From Actinostola sp. cb2023 (taxonomy: Eukaryota; Cnidaria; Anthozoa; Actiniaria; Actinostolidae): a stretch of 64,000 nucleotides of DNA. Both the position numbers and the translations under genes were made by a program. The DNA lies in contig JAUJYZ010001527.1 of NCBI GenBank assembly GCA_033675265.1, positions 124,001 through 188,000 on the forward strand, read 5' to 3'. The notes under the pieces were generated by a model. The model saw only the letters and a list, made by a program, of their open reading frames with translations. It had not been told where the DNA came from and did not search any database. Below are positions 11,554 to 22,649 of this stretch, one piece after another (within the stretch, counting starts at the first letter, position 1; the number at the start of each line of letters is the position of its first letter).

Positions 11554-12846
11554 ATGCCGAAAGGACGGAATTTTAAATCTCGTCCGCATTCTAAAGAAGA
11601 GAAAAAAAGGCAAAAGGAGGAGTGGAAGAAGAGGAATCGAGCAAATAAAGTAGAAGAAAGGAGGAAGAAGAAACTGTGGCGAAGTATCGGTCTTGAAGAG
11701 ACGCCTTTGGATTATGCGTCTGAGGTTCGTGAACCAAGCGCAGTTGACGAAGTACAAAAACAAGTGGGAACCTCTATACTATGCAAAGAGCTTGAAAATC
11801 CATACAGTGCACAAAACCCTAAAGATGTCACCAAAGTTCAAAACGTCAGTCTCAAAATGGAGAGCAGAGGGGAAAAAATGGTGGAATTAGCTAAACAGAA
11901 AAAACATCATTTATGTTCGAATTTATGTGATAAACATGGGCCTCCCTCAAGATTGACTGAAAAGAGTACTCAAAGAAAGAGTGAGCCTTTGGAGAAATAT
12001 TCGCGAGAAGATCAACATGTAATCACAGGAAATAGTGGTTCCCGGAAGAGAGATTAGTCAAGGAATGTTTCCAACCAAATACGCGAGATTAACAGGTCCC
12101 TGATTGTTAAGCTCTCTGATGTCCCAATTGGCTGTGGAACGTTTGGAAATTGTTTCCTTGCAAGCTATCGTGGAATAAAAGTAGTAGTAAAGGAAATGAA
12201 GGAGATGCGCGACTCCACTACAGAGAAAGAAAGATGCAGGCGAGAAGCGCTTCACGAGGCTGCAGTTCTCCATAATCTAGGAGATCATCCTGGTTTACCG
12301 CTTCTTTTCGGAGTATGTCCAAATCAAGCACCCTATTCCATCGTGTTACAGTTTCATGGGATAGGAAAAGAAAGCCTTACTCTCCAAAGGGCCTGTAACC
12401 AAAAAAGGTTGGATAAGAGGCAAACAATTTTAGTATTTAAAGACATTTGCAAAGTTTTAGATTATATTCACTCTAAAGGATACTTGCACAATGATTTAAA
12501 AGCGAATAATGTACTTCTTGAACAGTGCAATGACGATGGATATTTACGGGCTATCATTATTGATTTCGGTAAGAGCAGAAGAATAGACAAAGCAAAACAA
12601 CGCAAACGATTATCCAATGCTCTCTACCTTGCGCCGGAAGTGAGGTCCGGTTATAAACAAACCACCGCAAGCGACGTATATTCCTTGGGGAAAATGTTAG
12701 AGTCGTTTGTAGATAAACGAAGCTTTGGAAAGTGTTTGTCAAGGATTATTCAAGCCACCACAGCAACCTCGAGCATTACAAGACCCAATATTGCCAATAT
12801 TTTGAATACGTTTGACAGTATTTTAAATGACATGCAAAGTGTTTAG
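11554..12846 (+). pseudogene. Single-exon Ser/Thr-type protein kinase with one in-frame TAG
   Basis: An ATG at 11554 opens 167 codons, ended by TAG at 12055-12057. The same frame then continues open to TAG at 12844-12846, and the second part holds a whole kinase domain. N-terminal: a Lys/Glu-rich segment (KEEKKRQKEEWKKRNRANK), likely coiled or nuclear-targeting. Kinase motifs: glycine loop GCGTFGNCF (about 12130), VVVKEM lysine, catalytic loop YLHNDLKANNVLL (HND in place of HRD), DFG in IIDFGKSR, then LAPEV. The DLKxxN pattern suggests Ser/Thr specificity. Lack of introns could mean a retrocopy. The TAG may be a true null, a polymorphism, readthrough, or a sequence error; downstream initiation at 12196 would lose the glycine loop. 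Confidence 0.8.
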
Positions 12847-13375
12847 TGGATATCACCAAGCACCGACGATTTTCTTTTGAAATATTGTTTCAACAATTGA
12901 CTATGCGTTAGTATAAAATCATGTAAGCTTAAATAGTAATGAGGTTTAAATTCAATTCAGTTTGTAAATAGTATGGCAATCTTCTAACACGAGGCGATGA
13001 CATGTCTTTCTCATATTATCTCAGATCCGTAATTACTTCTGTTCACACTTCTATTGTATGTGTAGTTTCCCTGTGGCGTAACTTGGTCATTTGAAATGAC
13101 CAAGTTGGCGGTATCCAAGGGCTGCGGCTTCTCATGTATGCCGATGGCACTGGAATTTTTTTGTCTTTGTTTTGCCCCCACCCATCACGACTGCACAACC
13201 CATTCCCACCCCCTCAAAAAAAAAACTACCCCACCCCACCCCACCTCCCTCCCCCCACTCTCCTCTCCCACCCAATCACTTTTCAAATGGTCCATCCCCA
13301 ATGTCTCTGTCTCATTTTTTAAATTGATTATAATGTGACTGGCTGACCGATTGATTGGCTTTTAATTTATACTAG
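12847..13375. other. Intergenic, with C-rich low-complexity tract
   Basis: No gene seen. 13180-13275 is a pyrimidine-rich, C-dominated stretch with an A-run; reading frames through it are compositional and give Pro/His-rich peptides without a domain. Confidence 0.6.
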
Positions 13376-14866
13376 GCCAATTGCTATCAACTATGGTATT
13401 TGGGATCAGCTGAGAGTTGATTGTGGAAAAGAATTCAACCTTATTTGTTTTTATCCAACAAACCTTAGCACCCTTCAGACACAACATTTTGCGTACTCCA
13501 GTAAGGCAGACCCCTTCAACAAAGGTGATCAATGTGCATTGTATAAAATTATTGATATACTGTAAATCCTCTATTTAGCCCTCCTCTCATCTCTAATAAG
13601 CCCCCCTTTTTGGGACAGGAAATTTACTACATGTAAGCTCCTCTCTCTTTTAAGACCCCCTAGCCTCCCATCCCCTCACTTTTCTTTTAGAACCAAAACT
13701 ATAAACGCCAGGCTATTACCATGCAATTTACCAATCTGGGTACAAACATACAGTATTTGCAAGCTTTGAGGGAATGGATATATTATTGGTACTTGTACGA
13801 AAATATATATTAATTATGAATATAATAATATTCATGAAAAATATATCGATTCTGATTGGCTAAGAGCAGTGCAGTTGAATTATGAATATTATTAATCATA
13901 TGATTTCTCATTCAATTTGGAATAATTTCACTTGTGTGGTTTTCAAATTATTTTGAAATTGAACATGAAACCGTATGGACAATTCACTAACATATATAAG
14001 TCCCCCCTCAAACTAGTTGAAATAAATAAATATATATATATGTACATATATAAATAGAGGATTTATTATTTTACCCTATTTGCATTTTGTATATTTTGAC
14101 ACTTTATAAACATACAAAGAAACACAAACTAACTTCTGGAGCAATTATTACCCTACATAGGGCTCTATTTAAACTAGCAATGCTAAATTAGGTGTCCCTG
14201 TATAAATATTTGTAATAGTAAATAAATAAAAAATGCTGACCATTCTCATATTTCCAGAACCATATGGCAGAACGACATTGGGTGGAAATAAATAGCAGAA
14301 TCAACTACCCAGTAAAAGCCTATCTAAACAGAATGGTAGAGGAAGAAATCATTGACATGAGAGATGACATTGACAAATTCTGTGTTTCTTGGGTCACAAT
14401 AAGAGTTGTACAGGCAGGAGTTCAGGAACTTGTACCAGCATGGAATCATCATTTCATACCTGGTGTGTCTATCATTTTGTAACAAACAATTAAAACAATT
14501 TATACTCATGTTCTTATAAAAGCTCCACTTCACATTTATTGTTTTCAGGAATAGGCAAACCAATTGACTTAATGGCCAAAAATAACAGAGCTGCACCCCT
14601 ACAGGATACATCAGTCCCATCTCCAGAACATGCCCAACAACTATATGAAAGAAGTGTGGGGAAAGTTAAAAACTTTTGGAGCTTTTGGAGAAGACCCACT
14701 AAAAGAAAGCCCTCCGTTACAAGACATAAGACACCAAGAATTTGCAAGACAGATACCATCTTTTCCAAATGTGTTTAATGCAATTGTAAATAATAATCCT
14801 GAACCTTTCAAGAATAGCATTAGAATTTTTATTTCCATAACAAAACGACTAGCTCCAAGTAGGTAA
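13376..14866 (+). pseudogene. Integrase-core (DDE, rve-like) gene remnant, three exons, frameshifted
   Basis: Exon 13376-13524 encodes an integrase-like YGIWDQLRVDCGKEFNLI segment (RVDxGxEF motif). A one-base excess in a T-run near 13450 shifts the frame before FIQQTLAPFRHN. Exon 14258 to about 14461 encodes HMAERHWVEINSRINYPVK, the glutamate-bearing helix of the fold, and ends HHFIPG. A third exon from about 14550 encodes GIGKPIDLMAKNN and is frameshifted again near 14645 before FGAFGEDPLKE, ending at 14866. The AWNHHFIPG...P order matches integrase-core proteins common in cnidarian genomes (family knowledge). The upstream half with the first catalytic Asp was not found. Two indels make it a pseudogene unless they are sequence errors. 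Confidence 0.66.
13563..14065. repeat. Possible element with AAATCCTCTATTTA inverted ends
   Basis: TAAATCCTCTATTTA at 13563 and the inverse TAAATAGAGGATTTA at about 14051 bracket about 500 bp containing CCCCCC-rich patches (AAGCCCCCC, AGTCCCCCC). It lies in the intron of the integrase-like gene. A related AAATGCTCTATTTAGCGCCC string occurs near 49980. Arms are short, so the call is tentative. Confidence 0.5.
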
Positions 14867-15843
14867 TGTCAACAACTTTTCACTCTTGCATACTGGTATT
14901 TATGTTGTCCTTCTGCTATCTAGTTTTGTAGCCTTTTACAACTTTTTGCTCATGATCGAGTAATCAAATGAAAGGTTTGGATATAAAGTACCTCGAAGGT
15001 TTTTCAAGTGCAATGAATGTTGCTGAGTAACTGAAAGAAAGGGAAAGGAGAAGATTAATTGGTCATTCTTGTGATGACATCGCATATGTATACTAATTAT
15101 GGCAGCTTTGATCTGACATTATTCCTTTATTAACTAATTATTACCGGTAACTTAATTAATTACTATAATATGCCAATTATCACTTGAGAATGGTGTCAGT
15201 GATGCCGAAACGTTGTATATACTAACGCTCAATTTTTAAGTTTCACAAAATCAATCCCTAATTATCATAACAATAATTATTTATTGTTCAATTATTCTCT
15301 TGAGAGAAAATAGGTATGAACAAGAAAGGAAATTCACAAAGTACTCTAGTAGTTGTAATCAAGTGATGCCATAATCTTTAAAATAATGTACGTCCTATTG
15401 ATTATTATGTGAATGAGTTTTTTTTTATTACAGCATATACATTGAATAAACAGATCAGATTTAGTTAGCATCAGATACAATCCATGGAAATGAGAGACTA
15501 ACTAATTAATGCACATTAATATTTGTGTTATGACCATTTCAAGAGCTTGAAGTGCCATATACAAATGTATCATGCACTAGCACTATACATGTAAATAGTT
15601 ATGTTAAAAGAATGTTAATATTTAATCGTTTTTGTGACAGTTGTTTACTGGAGTATTTTTAGCTCAGTACTGTTTCAAGAGGTGTTTGGTGGGATGCCAT
15701 CACATCATGCACTAGCTAGCACAGCCCATGCACTAGCACCATTAAGTAGAGTATTATACATGTACTGTATGTTAAAAGAATGTTAATATTTTATAGTTTT
15801 TGTGTTGTTTACTGAAGTATAGTCCTGTTTGAGATGTTTGGTA
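14867..15843. other. Intergenic, no gene recognised
   Basis: AT-rich. Imperfect repeats of a segment containing GTTAAAAGAATGTTAATATTT (15603 and 15772) and of GCACTAGC motifs suggest a partly duplicated unknown repeat. No credible coding exon. Confidence 0.5.
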
Positions 15844-16097
15844 GAGTACAAACACTAAAAGCGTGAAACGGTACCAACTATTAAGTTTAGTAGACTAATC
15901 TAGACACTAAGTAGACTTTATTGCCATTGTTTTCTTTTGTGAGTATTTGACTATTACACACTAGTCTAACAACTACGAATTAATTTTTATTTCACGGGTT
16001 TATTGCAATCACTCTAAGTTAGATTTAAGTTAAGTCAATATGACTATTTCTAGTAATTTACTAAGCTTTATATTTCATGCTTTTAGTGTTTGTACTC
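15844..16097. mobile_element. TA-flanked MITE, 254 bp
   Basis: Inverted ends GAGTACAAACACTAAAAGC and GCTTTTAGTGTTTGTACTC lie directly inside TA on both sides. No coding potential. Tc1/mariner-type mobilisation is inferred from the TA. Confidence 0.88.
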
Positions 16098-17398
16098 TAG
16101 AATGCCATATCACTAGCACAGCCCAACTCCAAAGTAGAGTATGATATATTTTGATTCACAGGTTAAGTGCCATCACTATGATGTTACTAAATATTGTGAT
16201 TTATTTATTACATGATGTAAGCTTAATAAGCTTAATAAATAAACAAAGTTTGATTTGAATGTCATTGTCATTGTTATTGCTCACCTTATAAACAAAAGTG
16301 CACTCCTTCCAGAAGGCAAATAAGCATTTTATGTTGTGCCGAAGATGACAATGAATTCCATATTCGTTTTGTCTTTGAGTGAGTTTGTTCAAGGGCCTTG
16401 TTTCTTTGCATTCATTGAGAAAAAAATACCATACTGCAGGAAGACGTGTCCGCCATGTTGAATTCAGTTTGCAAAAAGCCGTACTTTATCCCTCCCTCCA
16501 AAGTGTACTTGCGAGCGGCCTGTCTATTTTCGACTATGACCCCTCCCCTGCAAGTTAATGTATTGGTCGCTCGACTCGTTCCGATTTGGATCCAGAACAG
16601 AAATTGAAGTGCAGGTCGGCGATTTTGAAATTTGGTTACCAAAATATTAATTCTTACCAGAAAAGAAGCATAAGATGTAAAACCAATTTTCATTTTTGTT
16701 TAAAATCGAAAATCAAAAATCAAAATTAACAGCTATTTTGGATTTTGGATTTCAGACGAAAATCGAATGAACGAAACGCCCACGGACCCACACGGACCAA
16801 CACCAACACTTTTTAACACTTTTTCGTTTCTCTGATAAAATCAAATCAATTAAAATTAAAAAACAGAGAAGACCTTTTTCCGATTTTTCAATTTTCTGTT
16901 TTTTCTCGGTTTGATGAAAATGGAAAGAATGAAGTAAATAAATTAAATAAAGACTAAGAGCATTATGTTACCATTTTACAAACAACCATAAAACGTCCGC
17001 GTTTTATAGATTTTCGAACAAAAATAATAAAAAGTAAAAAGGCCTACATGGGTTCTTCTTCAGCCCCTTGGGGTGGGTGGATGTGAATAAGGGGACTGGA
17101 GGGGGAGGGGAGAATTATGTCCTTGTTGCACTACTGGTCAGTGGTTTCAGTGTGTTTTGGCGGGATTTTTGGTCAAAATGGCTCTTGAAACGTTTGTAAT
17201 AATAATAATAATAATAATAGATTTATATTATCGGTTGATTATATCATAAAGTTGATGGCAATCATTTTTAGCACTATAACTGACAGGCTGAGTCATATTT
17301 TTATTGCTATTCCATCTGCTGCAAACTAATTGTCAATGGTTTAGGGACTTCCGGGGCAAGCCTGCCTTACCACGTCCCCTCTCCCCCAAGTAAAGTTT
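16098..17398. other. Intergenic, no gene recognised
   Basis: Short random ORFs only. 16690-16960 is strongly A/T-biased and repetitive (AAAATCGAAAATCAAAAATC), and 17198-17220 is a (TAA)n microsatellite. Nothing else assignable. Confidence 0.5.
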
Positions 17399-17402
17399 TC
17401 CG

Positions 17403-17409
17403 ATATATA
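17403..17409 (+). promoter_or_regulatory. Candidate TATA box (TATATAA)
   Basis: TATATAA lies 90 bp upstream of the ATG at 17499, a workable distance for a start site near 17435 and a short leader. Position-based inference. Confidence 0.45.
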
Positions 17410-17498
17410 AGTCTAGACAATTTGGCGCCAATTGAACAGACTGATCAGAACGCCGAGTGGACCGGCTGCAGTAGGACCAGTAGTAGTGTTGTGAAGAG

Positions 17499-18404
17499 AT
17501 GGATTTCGGAGCTGTTAATAGAAAGTTTGTTCTTTGGAGGAACAACAAACGCCTTATCCTTGCGGAGGAGGATTTAGAACCGGCGAGGATCGCCAATATT
17601 TTCAAGGTAAGTTTCGATATATTGCAGATTTGAGTATAAATTCACACGAGACAGCCATTGCCGGGTTTCATATCGTGGTAGTGCTCAGGTAGTCGACGCC
17701 AACAGCCTGTGTGGCTTTGATTTCTTTCTTACTATGATGTATTTTAAAAACTGGTACAAATAAGTGGTGAGAATTCTTTTACGAAAGTCTATCTACTGAA
17801 AATCTGACTTTCGTCTAAACTCTTGAAACCAGACGATTTTTATACGGAGCGCGACATACTATAAGTACATCATACCAAGCTTGAGTAAAACGATTTGTTA
17901 TCATTTTAGGTCACTATCGATACTTTGTATCTCGAAGACGATTATACAAGGCAGGCGCGATTCCCGGTTCCAATCACGGGGACATTTGATACGACTTTTT
18001 GGGAGGACCGTCTTGCGTCTCTCGCCGCTAGAGAGCGGAGGACCACGGACCATCTGAAAATCAGGCTACCTGCGTACAGGCCTTCAGAGATACCTTATAC
18101 ACTTTATTTTCGCGACACTTTAATTTCGCGAATTTCGAACTTAAAGTGTCGCGAAAAATAAGTGTCGCGTCAGTTACTACAAATTTAACAAAATCGCGAA
18201 AATAAAGTGTCACGAAATAAAACCATTTCAAAATCGCGAAATAAAAGTGTCGCGAAAATAAAGTGTAATAAGGTATGTGATGATCAAGAGCTGATGCGCT
18301 CTGGGAGATACCGACACAACCGCTCTATGGACAGGAAAATACTGGGAACTGTGTTGTTCACTGCAGGGCTCTATCAAATTGCTGTCTGGCTTAAATTTGG
18401 GTAG
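17499..18404 (+). pseudogene. Small two-exon gene of unknown function, second exon interrupted by a MITE
   Basis: Exon 1 is 17499-17606 (36 codons, MDFGAVNRKFVLWRNNKRLI...) with donor AAG|GTAAGT. Exon 2 starts at 17910 after TTTTAG, in phase, with PVPITGTFDTTFWEDRLASL. At 18093 a TA-flanked MITE begins and supplies a stop at 18159. Beyond the MITE the same frame resumes (SGRYRHNRSMDRKILGTVLF) and stops at 18402-18404 after WLKFG. MITE plus one TA is 183 bp, 61 codons, so frame is kept on both sides. The uninterrupted gene would have had about 140 codons. Family not recognised. If transcribed now, the product would be truncated with a MITE-encoded tail. Confidence 0.62.
18093..18273. mobile_element. 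TA-flanked MITE inserted in a coding exon
   Basis: Left CCTTATACACTTTATTTTCG is answered by CGAAAATAAAGTGTAATAAGG at the right, with TA at 18091-18092 and 18274-18275. The interior is built of repeated TTTCGCGA/TCGCGAAA and AAGTGTCGCG modules in both orientations. Confidence 0.88.
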
Positions 18405-18676
18405 GGGTATGCCGATGGGACTCTGAAATCGTTACCCTGTTAATGCAAAAAAATATTAAATTTCCATATTACCCTGTTCAGGACAAATTTTAAAATTTTA
18501 TATCCCTCTATAAGACAAATAAACAAATTATCTATACAGTGTTTAAATCACATGTAAATGAAGTTGTGGGTGGTCAGGTAGGAGGTCAGGAATAAAGTGA
18601 TTACAAACCGATTTGAGCAGAAACTCGAAAAACCATACCCTGTCCAGCGGATCATCTCCGTAAAGTCGATATACCG

Positions 18677-18708
<32 letters not shown>
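18677..18708. repeat. Poly-C homopolymer, about 32 bases
   Basis: A pure C run followed by more C-rich sequence. The complementary G run could form a quadruplex. Length is unreliable in most sequencing. Apparent poly-Pro/poly-Gly ORFs here are compositional. Confidence 0.9.
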
Positions 18709-18711
<3 letters not shown>

Positions 18712-18825
18712 CCTACCCCCTTCGCTTCCAGGAAGGATTCACTAAAAGTGGTTTCTCTTATCATGGTGGCCTTCAGTGAAGCATTTTAGGTGTTTTAGCT
18801 GCAGAAAAGGTTTTTCAAACGTTAA

Positions 18826-19025
18826 AGGACAACTGAACCGCCAAAATGAACCATTTTGAGAAAAAAGTACATCAAATGGGAAACTCAAAAATCAATTTTT
18901 TAGAGCTCATCGAGCATCCGTGTTCTTGTAAAATATTTTCGAAAAGTTCACATCGATCACTTAGAGAGCCGCCATCTTGTGAGCCTGCGATTAATTACCG
19001 CATTTGGTCATGACGTCACAACGTC
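18826..19025. repeat. Kolobok left terminal inverted repeat
   Basis: Matches the inverse of 31676-31875. Contains AAAATGAACCATTTTGAG, GAGCTCATCGAGCATCC, a GCCGCCATCTTG motif and a TGACGTCACAACGTC CRE-like palindrome shortly before the transposase ATG at 19091, so it probably includes the promoter. Confidence 0.85.
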
Positions 19026-19090
19026 AGTGTCCATGTGAGCTCCGTTGACTTTGTATAGTATGGAGTAGTTTTCCCGAGTTTTTCATTAAA

Positions 19091-21441
19091 ATGGTGCACT
19101 GCTGTGTGCCAGGATGCACCAATTTTTCTACAAAGACAACCAATATAAGTTACCACAAGATCCCAACCGATCCACATCGCCAGAAAGCGTGGATTTCTCG
19201 TTTAAGAAGAGAAAATCTTCCGCCATCTAAGTACTGCTACGTCTGTAGCGAACATTTCGAGAAGGAATGTTTCGAATTGGATCTCGTGGAGCAGCTAACT
19301 GGCGAAAAAAGAAAGAAAAAAAATTAAAGGCTGATGCTCTTCCTAGTATTTTTAACTTCTCGACGTCTACAGTGTCTGTGAAAAGGAGAGCAACAACGGA
19401 AAACCGCATCAAACGACAACGACACAAAGAAACATTGGATCACCTACTGGCCCCAAGTACAAGTGGGATTGTTGACAGTGATTCTGCGGTGGTTGATGAT
19501 GAGTGGGAGGACATAGAAGTTCCTCATGTGCATGTACATGTAGTACCCTCAAACACAAGGGACTTTGGAACACAGTGCTGTATTGATGCAAGGTATTTCA
19601 TCACCAAAACTGCCTTGACTCGGTCAGATATTGTACATGTAGATGTTTCCCCTGTAAATACTACTGATGCTTGTGTTCAAGTAGACGAAGATCGGACATT
19701 AGACAAATTGAACATTCTTCATGACCATCCATACTGTATTACTGACTCTAATCCCACAACAGTCTCACCTCAAAAATCTGTCACAAGTATCTCTCCACAA
19801 AAATCTGTCACAAGTATCTCTCCACAAAAATCTGTCAAAAGTGTTCTCTCATATGGCTCGGGATCTTCATGGTTATCTGATAAAGATGGGAGCGATGATG
19901 ATGATGGTGATTATATTAATATCAGTGCATCACAAGAAACTGAATCCTCGACAGACACTGAATCTGAACCAGAGAGCTTTGACACATATATCCAAGAGCC
20001 AAAACATTTGGTGTTTGCCTCCTGTTTGAAACAATTGTTCAAGTTTTGCATTAACTGTGGTGCAAGTGTCACTGATGTTGACTTTGCATTTACTGGAAGC
20101 CTAGTTACTGTGAAGACAACATGTATGAAAGATCATGATGCATTGTGGAACTCTCAGCCAACCATCAACCACACACCTGTTGGAAATCTTTTACTTTGTT
20201 CTTCTATTTTATTTACTGGAAACACTTTCACAAGGATTCAGAACTTTGCTTCATGTCTGGGACTGCAATTTCTTAGTGAGAGAGTATTTTACAGAAACCA
20301 AGATAGATACTTATTTCCTGTCATTAATGATGCTTGGGAAAGGGAAAGAAGAAGTGTTGTCCATGAACTGTGCAGCAAAGAACTTGTGAAGTTAAATGGT
20401 GATGGGAGGTGTGATAGCCCTGGCCATAATGCTAAGTATGGCACATACACATTTATGGACAGTGACTCTGAGAAAGTTGTTTCCTTCAGTGTGGTTCAGG
20501 TCACTGAAGTAACCTCCTCTAATACTATGGAGAAAGAAGGGTTTGTGAGGTGCGTCGACAGCCTGGAGGATGATGATGTCAGCATCTCATGCATAACAAC
20601 AGACAGGCACATCTCCATAGCAAGTACCATGGGAAAGGATTACAGTCACATTGATCACCAATTTGATGTGTGGCATTTATCAAAGTCAGTTGTCAAGATA
20701 TTGAACAAGAAGGCCAAGTTGAAACAATGCCAAGATCTGTCCCATTGGATACAATCAGTGTCCAATCATCTCTGGTGGAGTGCAGCAACTTGTAATGGTG
20801 ATGTGCAGTTGTTGAGAGAGAAATGGGTTTCTGTCTTGCATCATGTAAGGAACAAACATTCCTGGAATGATGCCGAGATCTTCCTACAGTGTGCACATCC
20901 CCGTCTGAATCGCAGAGAGGTCCGCAGAAAGTGCTGGCTTGAGCCAGGGTCAGCAGCATATGTTGCCTTAGAAGAAGTGGTCCTCAAACCAAAGCTACTG
21001 AAAGACTTGGCAAAGCTCACCAACTTCTGCCACACCGGGGGTCTTGAAGTGTACCACTCAATGATGTTGAAGTACTGCCCAAAGAGACAGCATTTCTCAT
21101 ACAAGGGCATGGTAGCCAGAACACAGCTGGCTGCCATTGACAACAACCACAACACAGGCAGAAATCAAGCAGTGATTCAGAAAGGGGAAAGAAGTGGAGA
21201 AGCAAGATATCGTCAGTGCTTCCCAAAAATGCACAAACGTTGGGTTGTCAAGCCTGTACTGGAGAATAAGAATTATGCTTTCCTTCCCGAGTTACAGCAG
21301 AAAGTGCTGGAAATGTGTGATGGTACAGAAGACCCTATCCTTGAACCAATTGAAGTTGACTTGCCAGCCAACATTGCAAGTGAACCTGCACCTGATAAGC
21401 AAGAATTGATTCAAAGACACAGATCCAGGTTTTCTAGGTAA
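19091..21441 (+). CDS. Kolobok transposase with N-terminal THAP zinc finger (one frameshift)
   Basis: The ATG at 19091 opens a THAP domain: MVHCCVPGCTNFSTK, then the conserved Trp in KAWISRLRR, then YCYVCSEHF, i.e. C-x4-C...C-x2-H. The frame stops at 19327, just after a run of eight A (19316-19323). The reading then continues in the +1-related frame (KLKADALPSIF) to 21441, so one base appears missing in the A-run. Middle: three tandem SPQKSVTSI-type repeats (19765-19845) and an acidic Ser-rich linker. Catalytic part: Asp in GDGRCDSPG (about 20400), Asp in SCITTDRHISI (about 20595), Glu in GGLEVYHSMMLKYCP (about 21045), plus CMKDHDALWNSQP, typical of Kolobok. It cuts and rejoins at TTAA. Full length would be about 780 residues. 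Confidence 0.88.
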
Positions 21442-22156
21442 TATACAATGTACATTATTATAGAAAGAGACAATTATTAGAGAATGTATTTATTAGATTT
21501 CAATTCCATTGTTTGTATTTTGTTTTACCAGCAGTCACTAGAGTGCAGACAATGCACCATTTTGTGCTATTTACAGTACAGTTAGTGAAATCTTTCACGG
21601 TTTTGGAGTGCGGGCAATATCACAATGATAAACACCGACTTTATGTTTGGTTTGGACTTTGTTCGACAGCTGGAAGAAAACAAACTGCTTTCTTTTGGTC
21701 TTTCTTTGTGTCCTGTGATTATTAATAATAATAATAATAATAATAATAAATTTATATAGCGCTATTTCTAATTTACCCAATAGCGCTTTACAATAAAAAG
21801 TATACATAATTTTTCCACATTTTTATATATTTATTCAGACTTTTGGGAACAATGGAGTTGTCACTGAAATCTACAAGTCTGGAATTTCACTTCCGCTAAT
21901 TTTTATTCGGGAGCGACCTCCAGGGTAAAGGAGCAAAAACAATGACTTATGGAATCAGTCTATAAATGGTGCAAACTCCTTTGTTTTCTATTTTTTTAAT
22001 AAATTATAGTGTCCTATTTATCATTAATTAGCTACTAGTTTTTCATGGTTAGAGTGATGGCACTTAACCCGTGAAACACAATCTAATAGTTAGTGAACAG
22101 TCAAATCAAAAGAAAGCAATATATTAGTGTCTAGTAATATCTACTTCCAAGGGTAA
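21442..22156. other. Kolobok interior without a gene, with LINE-tail-like (ATT)n sequence
   Basis: No ORF of interest. 21722-21795 reads (AAT)n followed by TTATATAGCGCTATTTC and CAATAGCGCTTTACA, resembling the inverted 3' tail of the CR1/L2-type LINE at 43031-43540. 21535-21640 resembles sequence at 31085-31165 on the far side of the BEL/Pao insertion. Confidence 0.5.
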
Positions 22157-22496
22157 TGTGACGGTTGACGTTTTTATTACATTGTTCAGTTTGGCAGTTT
22201 GAACGCGTCGTTAAGCGTTACGGTTCCTATAAAGTACAATTCTAAACATATCAGTAAACGTAAAAGAAAACGACTAGAAAAATTACAAGATACTTACAAA
22301 CAAGTTGCTCCTATGAACGATGCAGTTAGACTAAGTAAATTATGCAAAAACGAGTGTACAAAATTGACTATGAACAAAAGGAATACCCAAGGGCTTCTAG
22401 AAAACTAAGCAACTTAAAATACACTATATAACAAAAGACAAAGGACTTACTAACGAACATTACAAAACGAAGAATTCGATGAAATTCGCATCAACA
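22157..22496 (-). repeat. BEL/Pao LTR (3' LTR of the element)
   Basis: Begins TGTGACGGTTGACG and ends TTCGCATCAACA on the plus strand (TG...CA). It carries GCAGTTTGAACGC where the other LTR has GCAGTGAACGC. Open frames inside it are not genes. Confidence 0.92.
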
Positions 22497-22509
22497 TTCT
22501 CCCCCTCAT
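22497..22509 (-). promoter_or_regulatory. Polypurine tract of the BEL/Pao element
   Basis: On the minus strand ATGAGGGGGAGAA lies directly before the 3' LTR, the expected plus-strand primer site for reverse transcription. Confidence 0.75.
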
Positions 22510-22649
22510 AAGAGAGGTAAGCTCTCATTTTAACCAACTTATCTATATATTAAAGTGTTCTATCTTTAAAGTGTTCTTAATGTTCGTTGCACTAAAGTGT
22601 TCATTTCTTATATAGCAATTCTAAATCAATGACAGTTCTTAACCTAATG

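Noticed and set aside
13096..13338. Small ORFs with His/Pro-rich products
   Set aside because: C-rich low-complexity sequence, no domain and no splice context.
18543..18779. Poly-Pro and poly-Gly ORFs
   Set aside because: Produced by the poly-C homopolymer.
19409..21226. Several minus-strand and alternate-frame ORFs over the Kolobok transposase
   Set aside because: Shadows of the transposase frame; no motif of their own.
22199..22408. 69-residue basic ORF repeated at 28925-29173
   Set aside because: It lies within both LTRs of the BEL/Pao element and is not an independent gene.
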